A stretch of DNA of 38,057 nt from a virus. Each line of letters starts with the position of its first letter. Position 1 is the stretch's first letter. Of the stretch, positions 20,024-29,372 are shown in pieces. The notes under the pieces are model-generated. The model did no database searches. It was not told the DNA's origin and was given only the letters and a program-made list of their open reading frames with translations. The stretch is from positions 1 through 38,057 of the IMG/VR virus record IMGVR_UViG_3300027963_000146; one strand, given 5' to 3'. The position numbers and the translations under genes are program-made.

Positions 20024-21928
20024 ATGACATATAAGATGACCCCGTACAACACCTTCATTGCTAAGAGCCGATACAGTCGGTATCTCGATGATAAAGGACG
20101 TAGAGAGCACTGGAATGAGACTGTAGCTCGTTACTTTGATTTTATGGAGAAGCATTTAGCATCAAAACAGAATTACACATTGACAAAAGAATTACGTGCA
20201 GAATTAGAACAAGCTGTAAATGATTTAGATGTAGTACCAAGCATGAGAGCAGTAATGACAGCAGGATCTGCGTTAGAGCGTCAGAACGTGGCTGCATTCA
20301 ATTGTTCTTATTTACCTATCGATGACCCTAAAGCCTTTGATGAAGCGATGTACATCCTTCTCTGTGGCACTGGTGTCGGTTTCTCAGTGGAGCAGCAATA
20401 TGTCAAGAAGTTACCTGAAGTCCCGGAGCAGTTGTTTGATAGTAAGACTTCTATTGTTGTGTCGGATTCTAAAGAAGGATGGGCTAAATCACTCCGTCAA
20501 CTCTTGGCTTTACTATACGCTGGGGAAATTCCAAAGTTCGACGTATCGAGAGTTCGACCAGCAGGAGCTAGACTTAAGACATTTGGAGGACGAGCTTCTG
20601 GACCCGGACCTTTGGAAGAACTTTATAAATTTTGCGTCACCAAGTTTAAAGGGGCAGCAGGTCGTCGTTTGTCTTCCCTTGAGTGTCATGATATTCTGTG
20701 CAAAATCGGGGAAGTTGTTGTTGTGGGTGGAGTCCGACGGTCAGCCATGATCTCTTTGTCAGACCTATCTGACGACAAGATGGCTCATGCCAAAGCAGGT
20801 AACTGGTGGGATGGTCAAGCACAACGTGCATTGGCTAACAACTCTGCGTCTTACTTAGAGACACCTTCAATTGGTCAATTCATGCGTGAATGGAGTTCTA
20901 TTTATGAATCACACAGTGGCGAACGTGGTATCTTCAATCGTGATGCTTCTCAGGTCCAAGCTGCTAAAAATGGACGACGAGATTCGACTTATGATTTTGG
21001 GACCAATCCGTGTAGCGAAATCATACTCCGTCCTTATCAATTCTGTAATCTGTCTTCTTGTATCATTCGCTCTGATGATACTTATGACAGTATCGCTAAT
21101 AAGATTCGTTTGGCGACCATTCTTGGTACTTTTCAAGCGTCATTAACAGACTTCCCTTATCTACGTAAGATCTGGCAGAAGAATACCGAAGAAGAAGCAT
21201 TGTTAGGTGTGTCAATGACTGGTATCTGTGATAACACTTTGTTAAATAATCCTGATGATGCAGAACTACCTGCTAGATTGGAGTCTTTACGTGACCTTGC
21301 TGTTTCTACTAACGCTTTTTATGCTTCAGCTATTGGTATTAACCAGTCTGTGGCTGTCACCGCAGTCAAGCCAGAGGGAACAGTTTCTCAGCTTTGCAGC
21401 ACCGCTAGTGGTATTCACCCTCAACACAGTAAGTATTATATTCGTCGTGTGCGAGCTGATAACAAAGATCCACTAACACAGTTTATGATTCAAGCTGGGT
21501 TTGTAGCAGAGCCTTGTGTGATGAAGCCTGAGTCAACTACAGTATTTAGTTTCCCTGTAGAAGTTGCTGAAGGTGGTTTATTGCGTGAAGACTTGTCAGC
21601 TATTCAACATTTAAAACTATGGTTGCTCTTTCAGCGACATTACTGTGAGCATAAGCCTTCAGTAACTATCTCTGTATTAGAGAACGAATGGATGGATGTT
21701 GGAGCGTGGACATTTAAGCACTTTGACGAAGTAACTGGTGTGTCGTTCTTGCCGATGGATGGGGGTACATACAAGCAAGCACCTTATGAAGAGTGTACTG
21801 AAGAACAATACAATCAGCTTAAATCATTAGTACCGACTACAGTAGATTGGGAGAACTTCAAGGAGTATGACGATAACGTAGAAGGTGCTCAGATGTTATC
21901 CTGTACGGCTGGAGGATGCTCAATATGA
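20024..21928 (+). CDS. nrdJ: class II (B12-dependent) ribonucleotide reductase, monomeric type (634 aa)
   Basis: Reduces ribonucleoside triphosphates to deoxy forms for phage DNA. Active-site residues follow the Lactobacillus leichmannii enzyme: C94 in 'AFNCSY', C330 in 'NPCSE' (thiyl site, with E332) and C341 in 'QFCNLS', spaced 11 apart as in the model. The C-terminal redox pair C627 and C632 lies in 'CTAGGC'. Other reductase signatures are 'GTGVGFS', 'GGVRRSAMI' and 'KPEGTVSQL'. There is no NrdB-like subunit nearby, consistent with radical generation by adenosylcobalamin. The host must supply B12. Confidence 0.93.
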   Translation: MTYKMTPYNTFIAKSRYSRYLDDKGRREHWNETVARYFDFMEKHLASKQNYTLTKELRAELEQAVNDLDVVPSMRAVMTAGSALERQNVAAFNCSYLPIDDPKAFDEAMYILLCGTGVGFSVEQQYVKKLPEVPEQLFDSKTSIVVSDSKEGWAKSLRQLLALLYAGEIPKFDVSRVRPAGARLKTFGGRASGPGPLEELYKFCVTKFKGAAGRRLSSLECHDILCKIGEVVVVGGVRRSAMISLSDLSDDKMAHAKAGNWWDGQAQRALANNSASYLETPSIGQFMREWSSIYESHSGERGIFNRDASQVQAAKNGRRDSTYDFGTNPCSEIILRPYQFCNLSSCIIRSDDTYDSIANKIRLATILGTFQASLTDFPYLRKIWQKNTEEEALLGVSMTGICDNTLLNNPDDAELPARLESLRDLAVSTNAFYASAIGINQSVAVTAVKPEGTVSQLCSTASGIHPQHSKYYIRRVRADNKDPLTQFMIQAGFVAEPCVMKPESTTVFSFPVEVAEGGLLREDLSAIQHLKLWLLFQRHYCEHKPSVTISVLENEWMDVGAWTFKHFDEVTGVSFLPMDGGTYKQAPYEECTEEQYNQLKSLVPTTVDWENFKEYDDNVEGAQMLSCTAGGCSI

Positions 21929-22065
21929 TCTATATTAACTTCCACCTAATCTGTGGCTTCTCAATTGGTTTTGAGTATGTCCCAGATTGGGATGATGAGT
22001 CTCACTGGGCATTTGACTTAGGATTACTAAGGATAATGATTAGTAAAGAACACGAAGAGGAATAA
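21925..22065 (+). CDS. hypothetical protein ending the replication operon (46 aa)
   Basis: ATGA overlap with the reductase stop; TAA at 22063-22065 six bases before the terminator stem. The product starts MIYINFHLICGFSIGFEYVP, then 'DWDDESHWAFDLGLLRIMI' and an acidic tail KEHEEE. Not recognised; short proteins with a similar 'GF--GFE' and 'DLG--R' layout occur in phages. Its position makes it the last plus-strand gene. Confidence 0.6.
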   Translation: MIYINFHLICGFSIGFEYVPDWDDESHWAFDLGLLRIMISKEHEEE

Positions 22066-22070
22066 ACTAA

Positions 22071-22094
22071 GGGGACTCGAAAGTCCCCTTTTTT
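22071..22094 (+). terminator. strong terminator between converging operons
   Basis: GGGGACT (22071-22077), loop CGAA, AGTCCCC (22082-22088), then six T (22089-22094). It ends plus-strand transcription. On the minus strand the same stem follows the last late gene's stop and is trailed by TTAGTTT, so it may work in both directions. Confidence 0.9.
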
Positions 22095-24285
22095 ATTGCT
22101 GTTGAAATATTGGATTTTGTTGAACTGGTTCCGGAGTATAGTCAGGATTCTGTTGTTGGTACAGTTGAATTAACTGTTGATCTGTTAGTTTACTATAGTC
22201 TTGTGTTGCTTCTGCTTGTGGATTTGTAGAATCAGCAGGAGTTTTTTCTATTGACAACATGGGAGCACCACGAATAGCTGCTGTACCGCCAATTTTACCA
22301 ATTGTAATTAAAGCATCAAGACCTTTTTGACCAACACTCTTATTTGTTGCTAAATCAATTAAAGCTTGTTTAGAATTAGGATTAAACAATATTTCAGAAA
22401 AAGCTGCTGGACTATTTACAAAATCTTTAATTGTACTGAAAGACTCTTTAGCCATGTTAGCTTGTTGAGTGCTTCCACCTAAAGCTTTGGTACTTGCATA
22501 AGCAGCACTACCACCAAGACCTGCAGATCCTACATTCTCGCTTTGTAATACTCTCTGCATATAGTTCATAGCTAACTTAGCATCGTTTAAATCTTTTTTA
22601 TCTTTAAATAAGAAAGCCAATTCACTGTCAGGCTTATTGAGTTCAGCTAAGGCAGTAGATACGCTAAAGTCAGGAGCATTAGTAGGTGCGTTAGGAACTT
22701 TAGCTTTTTCAATAACATCATTAAAAGTAGATCTACGAATAGTGTCTAAAATCTCTGAAGACTGTGGATTGTTTTGCAACACATCAATAAGGATAGCACG
22801 TTGAGTAGGTGGAGCATCTTTTAGTTTCTTAATAACAGCTTCAGGAACTAATTCAGAAGGACTTGCCACATCAAAAGCTTTGACTAATGGACGATTAGCA
22901 AACTCATCTACAGCATCTAAGTTAGATGAGAACTTATCACGAGCTTTCTTAAGCTGATCTGCACCGGGAACACCCTGATCAATAGCTTGGTTTAAAGCAT
23001 CTCTAAATCCGCCTAAAACAGTTCTAGCAAGACCTTTAGCTTGTCCGGGAGCTACACCTTCAAAGATGTTGCCTTTACCAAAATCAGCCGTTCCTGAATA
23101 CACAGCAGCACCCCATGCAGACAAGTTTTTCTGTAAACGATCAATGTCGATTCTATTCGCTGCTGCCGGAGTACCCGGAGTAGTTGTAACAGATACAGGT
23201 TGACCATTAGCACCAATAATTGTACTTGGTGTAGATGTAGCTGGCACTTCAGGAATAGCATACTGGTCTACAATACGTTTAATAGAAGCTCTTAAGTTAT
23301 CTAATCCGGGTGTCTCAGGAGGTAAAGAAGATAAATTACGATTAACAGCATCTAATACTGGTTGAGTATCTACAGTGCCACCTGCTTTCTTAGCAGCATT
23401 GAAGTCTTTCATTGCATCAGACTGAAGTCGACCTGATAAAGCTTTACCGTAGTTATCAAAAGAACTAACAACTGATTTAGTTAATTCAGTTTCATTCATT
23501 GTCTTTGATGCAGCACGAGTAAATAAATTATCTAAAAATGTTTGTACAGATTTAGCCTGTTCTTGACGGAATGCTGGTGCATTTTCAGCTTCAGGAGACG
23601 AAGCTACACGAGCTTCTCTAGAAAGCTGTTTACGATTACCGGTTAACTCTCCCGGAGTCATTGGACCAACATTTAATAATGCTCTTGTTTCATCTACAGG
23701 CGGAAACGTACCAATAGGCTGACGAAGTCTGTCAACACCTGCACTAAAAGCACCTTTAGCGGCATACGGAGTGCCTTGAATAGCTAACTGACCTAACGGA
23801 GATTCTGTCACTAAAGGAGCAGTTACACCTAGTGTACCAGCAACACCAAACTCTTTGGCTCCAGCAACCGCACGTTGTGCTGCTGATGCTTTTGGACCAA
23901 CATTAAACATACCCGGCACACCCATAACCGTTGTCGCTGCTGCTGGAGCACCTGCTGCAGCTAAGTTGTAAGGTGTACGATAAGGTGAAGTTTCTAAATC
24001 AACACCAGTAAGATTTTTAATTGCTGCCAATATGCGTTTTGGTTTAGCAGCTTCTGGATCATTACCTGCATCTAGATAATTATAAAGTGTTTCCCATCCA
24101 CCAATAAGATCAACAATACCTTTTGCACTGCCTTTAGCAAGAGACTCTACTGTATTTGTTGCGATAGTAGAGAATTTTGTAGGGCTGTTATCTAGTACTG
24201 ATTTCTCTGCGTAACCTACAGGATTTAGTTTTTTGTATTCTGCTGTAAGTTCAGCATCGGACATCTTGGAATAATCTTTAGCCAT
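22093..24285 (-). CDS. putative internal virion / DNA ejection protein (730 aa)
   Basis: Last and largest of three adjacent genes with typical internal-virion character. It begins MAKDYSKMSDAELTAEYKKL, a short repeat-like motif that recurs near the C terminus as 'DYSKLTDQQLIQLYQQQ'. The middle is Ala/Gly-rich with hydrophobic stretches (about 105-175, 'GTLGVTAPLVTESPLG') and long helices. The end is Gln-rich. Low-complexity, helix-rich giants at the end of the late operon are usually ejected into the cell with DNA; no lytic transglycosylase motif is visible. Assignment rests on position and composition. Confidence 0.55.
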   Translation of the reverse strand: MAKDYSKMSDAELTAEYKKLNPVGYAEKSVLDNSPTKFSTIATNTVESLAKGSAKGIVDLIGGWETLYNYLDAGNDPEAAKPKRILAAIKNLTGVDLETSPYRTPYNLAAAGAPAAATTVMGVPGMFNVGPKASAAQRAVAGAKEFGVAGTLGVTAPLVTESPLGQLAIQGTPYAAKGAFSAGVDRLRQPIGTFPPVDETRALLNVGPMTPGELTGNRKQLSREARVASSPEAENAPAFRQEQAKSVQTFLDNLFTRAASKTMNETELTKSVVSSFDNYGKALSGRLQSDAMKDFNAAKKAGGTVDTQPVLDAVNRNLSSLPPETPGLDNLRASIKRIVDQYAIPEVPATSTPSTIIGANGQPVSVTTTPGTPAAANRIDIDRLQKNLSAWGAAVYSGTADFGKGNIFEGVAPGQAKGLARTVLGGFRDALNQAIDQGVPGADQLKKARDKFSSNLDAVDEFANRPLVKAFDVASPSELVPEAVIKKLKDAPPTQRAILIDVLQNNPQSSEILDTIRRSTFNDVIEKAKVPNAPTNAPDFSVSTALAELNKPDSELAFLFKDKKDLNDAKLAMNYMQRVLQSENVGSAGLGGSAAYASTKALGGSTQQANMAKESFSTIKDFVNSPAAFSEILFNPNSKQALIDLATNKSVGQKGLDALITIGKIGGTAAIRGAPMLSIEKTPADSTNPQAEATQDYSKLTDQQLIQLYQQQNPDYTPEPVQQNPIFQQQ

Positions 24286-24293
24286 CTCAGTCC

Positions 24294-25403
24294 TTATTTA
24301 ATTAAATTACGTGATTTCATTTCTGCTTCAAGATCATTCGGAACTGAGCCAACATTAGTATTAATTGGAGCAATGGTTTCTCTAGGTAATGTATATTTAA
24401 ATCCACCAAGACCTTTTTTGTCACGTGCATAATTTTCAAGATCAGTTGTTTCTTTAATGATATCAATGTTTTTAGTACGCATATAATCAATAAGCTGTTT
24501 ACGTGCAGCAGCATTAGTGCCTAACTGTGGAACTAAACCTGCAATAAACTTACGATCTTCGTTAGAGAAGCCAGCACCAAGTTTACCTCCAAGAGTCTGT
24601 AAAACAACATCACCGGCAACTTTGTCGTACTGTTGCGATGCTGAAATTCGTTTTACATCGTCTTTGCTTGCTAATCCAAGAGTATCTAAGAAATTACCAA
24701 CAGCAACTCTTTCGTTTGCTAAACCGCCACTATACAACTTGTCGTTATCTAATGTAGCTAGTTTATCTAAACTCTTAATAGCATTAAGCGAATTCTGACG
24801 TGTATTCATCGCTGCTGTTACAGTGTTGGCATCATTCTTACCTAACTGTTTAGCAAATTCTGTTTCACCTTTAGCATCAATATTAATTAATTGTTTATTA
24901 GAAAATACACTAATAGGAGCACCAATAGGTGTTACTTTTCCTGAAATTGCATCTACGATTGCTTGTTGTTTTAATTCTGGTTGACCGGGTACACCGACCC
25001 ATTCTGTTGATACTCCTTCAGATAATGCTTTACGAGTATTTAAAGCTTGATCAATACTAGCTTTTTTCAACTCATTTGCACGACTAATAGCCATCTGAGC
25101 TTGTTGAGGATACTTAGCAGAAATAGCCTGAGCAAGTCCTTCAAGACCTTGGGGAGTTGTTGTATCAAACCGAGTAGAAATCTGTTTTAGTTCTGATGCA
25201 GCTTGTAACATAGGATCTTGAATACCAAGCAGACCCATTCCAGTATTTCCTAAATCTGTACCAGCTTGCATAATGCTATACTTACGAGCTTGTAGCGGAT
25301 CAAGTTGAGCTAATTTCATATTAGCAGATGCTTGAGCTAATTGTTGTTGTTGTTGATATTGAGTAGGATCAATACCAAACAAACCATTTATCGTATCAGC
25401 CAT
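24294..25403 (-). CDS. putative internal virion protein (369 aa)
   Basis: The protein begins MADTINGLFGIDPTQYQQQQ and is rich in Gln, Ala and Leu through the first 120 residues with coiled-coil potential ('QAQMAISRANELKKASIDQAL'). A central stretch 'NTRQNSLNAIKSLDKLATLDNDKLYSGGLANERVAVGNF' and later 'GGKLGAGFSNEDRKFIAGLVPQLG' resemble internal core proteins seen in podoviruses next to a large ejection protein. Eight bases separate it from the downstream gene. Presumably one component of the ejected complex. Confidence 0.5.
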   Translation of the reverse strand: MADTINGLFGIDPTQYQQQQQLAQASANMKLAQLDPLQARKYSIMQAGTDLGNTGMGLLGIQDPMLQAASELKQISTRFDTTTPQGLEGLAQAISAKYPQQAQMAISRANELKKASIDQALNTRKALSEGVSTEWVGVPGQPELKQQAIVDAISGKVTPIGAPISVFSNKQLINIDAKGETEFAKQLGKNDANTVTAAMNTRQNSLNAIKSLDKLATLDNDKLYSGGLANERVAVGNFLDTLGLASKDDVKRISASQQYDKVAGDVVLQTLGGKLGAGFSNEDRKFIAGLVPQLGTNAAARKQLIDYMRTKNIDIIKETTDLENYARDKKGLGGFKYTLPRETIAPINTNVGSVPNDLEAEMKSRNLIK

Positions 25404-25405
25404 AA

Positions 25406-26530
25406 TTAAAATATTCCTAAATTAGTGTAAGCGTTTCCGGAACTTAACGCACCGCTTCCTGTTGCACCAATTGCATTCATGTAGTCACCAGAATTTGCAG
25501 AACGATTTAATAATCCCATTCCAGAACCACCACCAATAACATCTCCAAACCAATCTTTTAGTTGATTTGTTCCACTAGCTACCCCGGTTGTACCTAAAGT
25601 AGACTGCCCTTGGAATAAACTAGACAACGGATTATAAGACTGGTTAGCGATGCTATAAGGTGTTCCTGCTTTAGTTCCGTAAAGACCTAACTGTCCTGCT
25701 TGAGCACCTGCAGTAGCCTGTTGAGCACCTAGTGTAGAACCAAGACTTAATGCATTCTGACCCATACCTTCAACGCTGTTAGATAAACCAAGCAGATTGG
25801 TTAATGGACTATATCCGGCACTAAATAGACCCGGAGCAGCATTCATTAGACCTAAACCAAATTGAGTACGCTGTTGACCGTATTGGTCTGCTTGAGCAGC
25901 TAACGTAGCATCTTGTTGTGCTTGAGCGTTATACAGAGCAGCTAATTGAGGATTAGACTGAGCTAAACCAGCTCCACCTGCTGTATATCCTGCTGAAGTA
26001 CCACCAACACCTAAACCAGAACGACCAGTTTGGAATTGTTGATTTTGTACTTGAGCTAAGTTTTGCTCACGACTCGGAGCCAGTAACTGACGCTGTTGAT
26101 TATAATAATCTGTAGCTGCTTGCTGTGGTGATGTAGCTAAGTAGCCTTGACCAAGATTGAATAAACTTTGTGATGCATTCTGATACTGAGTCGGATTGTA
26201 TCCAGCAGCAGTATTTAAAAGACCTTGCTGAATTCCTTGAAGTTGTGGACTTAAGTTGTAACCAGCAGAAGTTAGTTGACCTGTAGTCGGATCAACTTGA
26301 AAGTTAGAACCACCAAAGTTAGTTGTTACTCCAACAGGACGGAACGTAGCACCTTGCACAGCGTTATTTGTTGCACCAGACATAGCCTGAGCAGCGTTAC
26401 CTTGAGCTTTCGCTTCTCCGCCACCACCAATGAGTCCGCCTATTCCGCTACCTAAAGCAGCACCAACAGTAGGTGCTCCAAAGAAGGAACCAGCTACTCC
26501 ACCAACCAAACCACCAATTGAACTACCCAT
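25406..26530 (-). CDS. putative Gly/Gln-rich internal virion or ejection protein (374 aa)
   Basis: ATG at 26530 is chosen (GGAG nine bases upstream, two bases after the previous stop) over an in-frame start five codons earlier. The first 45 residues are a Gly/Ala-rich hydrophobic segment (GGLVGGVAGSFFGAP, GSGIGGLIGGGG), as in membrane-active ejection proteins. The rest is Gln/Asn/Ser-rich, e.g. 'YYNQQRQLLAPSREQNLAQVQNQQ'. It is first of the three putative internal proteins. The hydrophobic glycine-zipper start could insert in the inner membrane during entry. Confidence 0.55.
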   Translation of the reverse strand: MGSSIGGLVGGVAGSFFGAPTVGAALGSGIGGLIGGGGEAKAQGNAAQAMSGATNNAVQGATFRPVGVTTNFGGSNFQVDPTTGQLTSAGYNLSPQLQGIQQGLLNTAAGYNPTQYQNASQSLFNLGQGYLATSPQQAATDYYNQQRQLLAPSREQNLAQVQNQQFQTGRSGLGVGGTSAGYTAGGAGLAQSNPQLAALYNAQAQQDATLAAQADQYGQQRTQFGLGLMNAAPGLFSAGYSPLTNLLGLSNSVEGMGQNALSLGSTLGAQQATAGAQAGQLGLYGTKAGTPYSIANQSYNPLSSLFQGQSTLGTTGVASGTNQLKDWFGDVIGGGSGMGLLNRSANSGDYMNAIGATGSGALSSGNAYTNLGIF

Positions 26531-26532
26531 GA

Positions 26533-26820
26533 TTAATCGCTCCAATAATGAACTTGAACTTCATTGCCTGTGTTTCCTTGTAATTTGACATAAGGTTTAA
26601 ACCCTAGCTGTTTAATAAACTTCAGATACGCAGGACTGTCTTGTTCTTTTGCACAAAAAAGAGGACCGCCATGTAGTTCTGTAAAAGTAAACCAATCTTT
26701 CTTTAATTCTTTAAATACTTTTGGACTCCAGTTATGTACTGCACAATGCATAAACTGACCGTCTTGAAACTGTTCTATTGTGAAGACATAATTAGGTCTT
26801 ACAATAACTGGTACTTGCAA
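26533..26820 (-). CDS. hypothetical protein with GNAT-like end (95 aa)
   Basis: Starts MQVPVIVRPNYVFTIEQFQD. The second half 'GGPLFCAKEQDSPAYLKFIKQLGFKPYVKL' has the 'A--F---LGF-PY' ending often seen in acetyltransferase-like folds and in short phage proteins beside ejection genes. The acetyl-CoA loop is absent, so catalysis is doubtful. Position suggests an assembly or virion function. Spacing is two to three bases on both sides. Confidence 0.5.
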   Translation of the reverse strand: MQVPVIVRPNYVFTIEQFQDGQFMHCAVHNWSPKVFKELKKDWFTFTELHGGPLFCAKEQDSPAYLKFIKQLGFKPYVKLQGNTGNEVQVHYWSD

Positions 26821-26823
26821 CTC

Positions 26824-27177
26824 TTACACCCAAATAGGTTGTGGCTCAGTAGGGAATGTTGGTTCAGCTACTGGATTAAGTACCAATGCACGTAACGATG
26901 CACGATATGTCTCAAACTCAGCTTTGTTGCTGATATTGACATCAGACAATACTGACCAATCAGAAGATACTAAACGTTTTTTAGCTTCAGCACTACAAAT
27001 ATTTAAAGGCTCTAGTGCTTGTAAGCGAACTACTTCAGCTTGTGCCTGTGCTTCGGTAGGTATAGTTACATCAGATGAGAACCACTGAAGAGTAGAATAG
27101 TTTGTAAGGTCTAACATTGTCCATTCAGCAGTAGGTGCTAAAGAACGAATAGCTTGTGGATAACCAATTGTCATCAT
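26824..27177 (-). CDS. tail-fibre assembly-like protein (117 aa)
   Basis: The C-terminal part 'AKKRLVSSDWSVLSDVNISNKAEFETYRASLRALVLNPVAEP' is a recurring phage module with the 'L--SDW--L-D' and 'YR--LR-L' pattern, found in proteins that follow tail fibre genes and are considered assembly chaperones. It is encoded directly after an appendage gene by ATGA overlap, in line with that. Which fibre it serves is not visible. Confidence 0.6.
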   Translation of the reverse strand: MMTIGYPQAIRSLAPTAEWTMLDLTNYSTLQWFSSDVTIPTEAQAQAEVVRLQALEPLNICSAEAKKRLVSSDWSVLSDVNISNKAEFETYRASLRALVLNPVAEPTFPTEPQPIWV

Positions 27178-27752
27178 GCTGCAATCTCCAATAGAATAAT
27201 AGAACCAGCGTTACCTGCTGCATTAAACGCAATGTCTCCACCACTTTCAGCTTTAAAATAAATGGTATATGTTAAAGCACTTGTTGATGCAGGTGAATCT
27301 AAGTGACTAATTGCCATGTCGTTATAAGCTGGCTGTCCTGCTACAATTGTCCAGTTAGCTCCAGATACAAGGTTTGATCCGTTGCGATATAAAGCTGTTA
27401 AACCATTTCCACTTGCATATGCATTTGTTTGCCATACTAAAGCATGAGCAAGAATTAAAATTTTGCTAGTGGATGCTGTTGGGGTTATTGTCGCTGTAAG
27501 AGCTGTTGCTGTATAACTTGTAGATGTTGTATATGAAGCACCTGCTGTACCAACTACAGTTTGAACAATCTTTCCACCACCGGCAGCAGCAATGGCTGTA
27601 TCAATATCTGCTTGTTCTGCTTTAGATGAAATAGCGGAAGCAATCGCATTGAATTCATTATCAATTTCAGTACCTTTAACAGCTTTAGCTGGGTTTCCTG
27701 TTGATAACGAATCTTTTGTTGCAAAGTTAGTTGACTTATTATAATCTGACAT
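27174..27752 (-). CDS. short tail appendage / fibre protein (192 aa)
   Basis: The N terminus 'NKSTNFATKDSLSTGNPAKAVKGTEIDNEFNAIASAISSKAE' (about 4-45) is a virion-anchoring module I know from podovirus fibres, followed by a short helix and a compact beta-rich C-terminal half ('SKILILAHALVWQTN', 'ALTYTIYFKAESGGDIAFN') that looks like a small jelly-roll head. The likely role is a trimeric short appendage at the tail. A chaperone-like gene follows it. Confidence 0.6.
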   Translation of the reverse strand: MSDYNKSTNFATKDSLSTGNPAKAVKGTEIDNEFNAIASAISSKAEQADIDTAIAAAGGGKIVQTVVGTAGASYTTSTSYTATALTATITPTASTSKILILAHALVWQTNAYASGNGLTALYRNGSNLVSGANWTIVAGQPAYNDMAISHLDSPASTSALTYTIYFKAESGGDIAFNAAGNAGSIILLEIAA

Positions 27753-27761
27753 AATTCACCT

Positions 27762-29372
27762 TTATAGATTTTTACCTGCTTTAACTGCAATATCCAATTT
27801 CTGAATCGATAATGGATATGAGTTAATATCTGATTCAAAACCAATTTGTAATACTTTACCTGTTCCAGATGCGTTAAACTTTAATAAGTCTAAGTCAATA
27901 CCGCTACTGTATTCAGCAATATTATATTCAGCAATACCATATTCTGCGACAGGAACTGCTGTTAAATTAACAGTGCTACTGTCATAGTTATTAGAATAAT
28001 CTGTTGCCCATTTAACTGTTAGTGGCTGTGCTGCACCGCCAATTGCAACAAGACCAATTTTCTTTAATATTTTTAACGCTGCTGGTTGGTCTAAATCAAA
28101 ATAATTAGTAAAATAACTCATACGATATGAAACGTTATTATCTGAGTATTGTTCGTAATTACCAATATAGCCAGCTTGTCCTAAATATAGTTTTCTATCT
28201 TCAGTTACACAGAATGCTGTTGGATTAATATGATTCCAGATAGTTGTTCTAGCTGAACCATTTTCTAAAACCCCACGAGTATCAAAACAGTATGTTAACC
28301 CTGTTGTAGGTAAAGACAGTAAATAAAACGCATCAGAAGCAAAATATACACCTTTAATATTAATTAGTGTTTCGCTGTTTACGTTAGAGATTAAGTTATC
28401 ACGTACGTTCTTCGAGACATCACGCAATGGCATTGACTTCTCTTGAATCAAACGACCAAGAGATTGAACACCAGTCTCGGACAAAAACATAATATCCGAA
28501 CCAAATACAGAAGCTACTGAATCACGAGCAATACAACCCACACCTTTAATGACATCTTGTAATGTAATGTTTGTGGGATCTTTTGGGTTAGCGTAAATAA
28601 CAATACTACGATGACAGAAAATAATTAAGAAGCCATTATGTGCTGACACAGATACAATACCATCACCAGTAGGAATAACAGTACTAATATCTAAATAACC
28701 AGAAGTGCCTGTTGTAAAGTTAGATGGGTCCTGTAAATCGCTAAAATAAACAGTTTGATTATCGCCACCAATGTTTGCAACCCATAATCGACCATATGCT
28801 GTAAGAGCACAATTCGGTGTAAATGTAGAAGCTGAGTATCCAGAAGGAAGAGTACCGATATCACCTACACGTTGAAATCCATAAGCACCGGTGTGGTTAT
28901 GTGAAGAATTACCTAATTTATGATATACCAATAATGGATGACCTGCTTGAGCAAACACAGCGTGAGCAGATGTGTTACCACCGTGGCTATAAGGCATACC
29001 AGCAATCTGCCAGTTGTCCCCAGTAATTGTATATGATTGAGTGCCTGTACCAGCAGCGTCTGTAACTGTTGTGTTTACTACAGTTGTTAGAGTTGTTGTA
29101 CCAGTGTAGATCTTATTATTAGCTGCACTAAATACTACATTACCATCTGATTTCACAAACTCAAATATTGTTCTAACTGCTCCTGCAGGACTTAGAGCAG
29201 AAGTATTAACTTTAGTCCATCCTTTACGAGCACCAATACGACTATATTTGTCAATGACACAGTTATATGCTTCAAGAGCATAACCACTTGTAAGTTGAAC
29301 CGAAGCATCCTGAATGTTTAATCCAGAGAATCCCGGTGCAGCAATTGAACCTAGTAGTAACTGTTCAGCCAT
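27762..29372 (-). CDS. tail nozzle / stabilisation protein, P22 gp10-like (536 aa)
   Basis: Follows the adaptor by a one-base overlap, the usual order adaptor-nozzle. It opens with 'GFSGLNIQDASVQLTSGYALEAYNCVIDKYSRIGARKGW' (about 14-52), the entry signature of podovirus tail nozzle proteins, and continues as a beta-rich protein with repeated 'VFGSDIMFLSETGVQSLGR' and 'GLTYCFDTRG' elements fitting a propeller-like ring. It should form the tube end below the portal and adaptor. Confidence 0.75.
   Translation of the reverse strand: MAEQLLLGSIAAPGFSGLNIQDASVQLTSGYALEAYNCVIDKYSRIGARKGWTKVNTSALSPAGAVRTIFEFVKSDGNVVFSAANNKIYTGTTTLTTVVNTTVTDAAGTGTQSYTITGDNWQIAGMPYSHGGNTSAHAVFAQAGHPLLVYHKLGNSSHNHTGAYGFQRVGDIGTLPSGYSASTFTPNCALTAYGRLWVANIGGDNQTVYFSDLQDPSNFTTGTSGYLDISTVIPTGDGIVSVSAHNGFLIIFCHRSIVIYANPKDPTNITLQDVIKGVGCIARDSVASVFGSDIMFLSETGVQSLGRLIQEKSMPLRDVSKNVRDNLISNVNSETLINIKGVYFASDAFYLLSLPTTGLTYCFDTRGVLENGSARTTIWNHINPTAFCVTEDRKLYLGQAGYIGNYEQYSDNNVSYRMSYFTNYFDLDQPAALKILKKIGLVAIGGAAQPLTVKWATDYSNNYDSSTVNLTAVPVAEYGIAEYNIAEYSSGIDLDLLKFNASGTGKVLQIGFESDINSYPLSIQKLDIAVKAGKNL

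Noticed and set aside
20322-21476. Several open frames inside the reductase gene
   Set aside because: Out-of-frame shadows of a clearly conserved gene.
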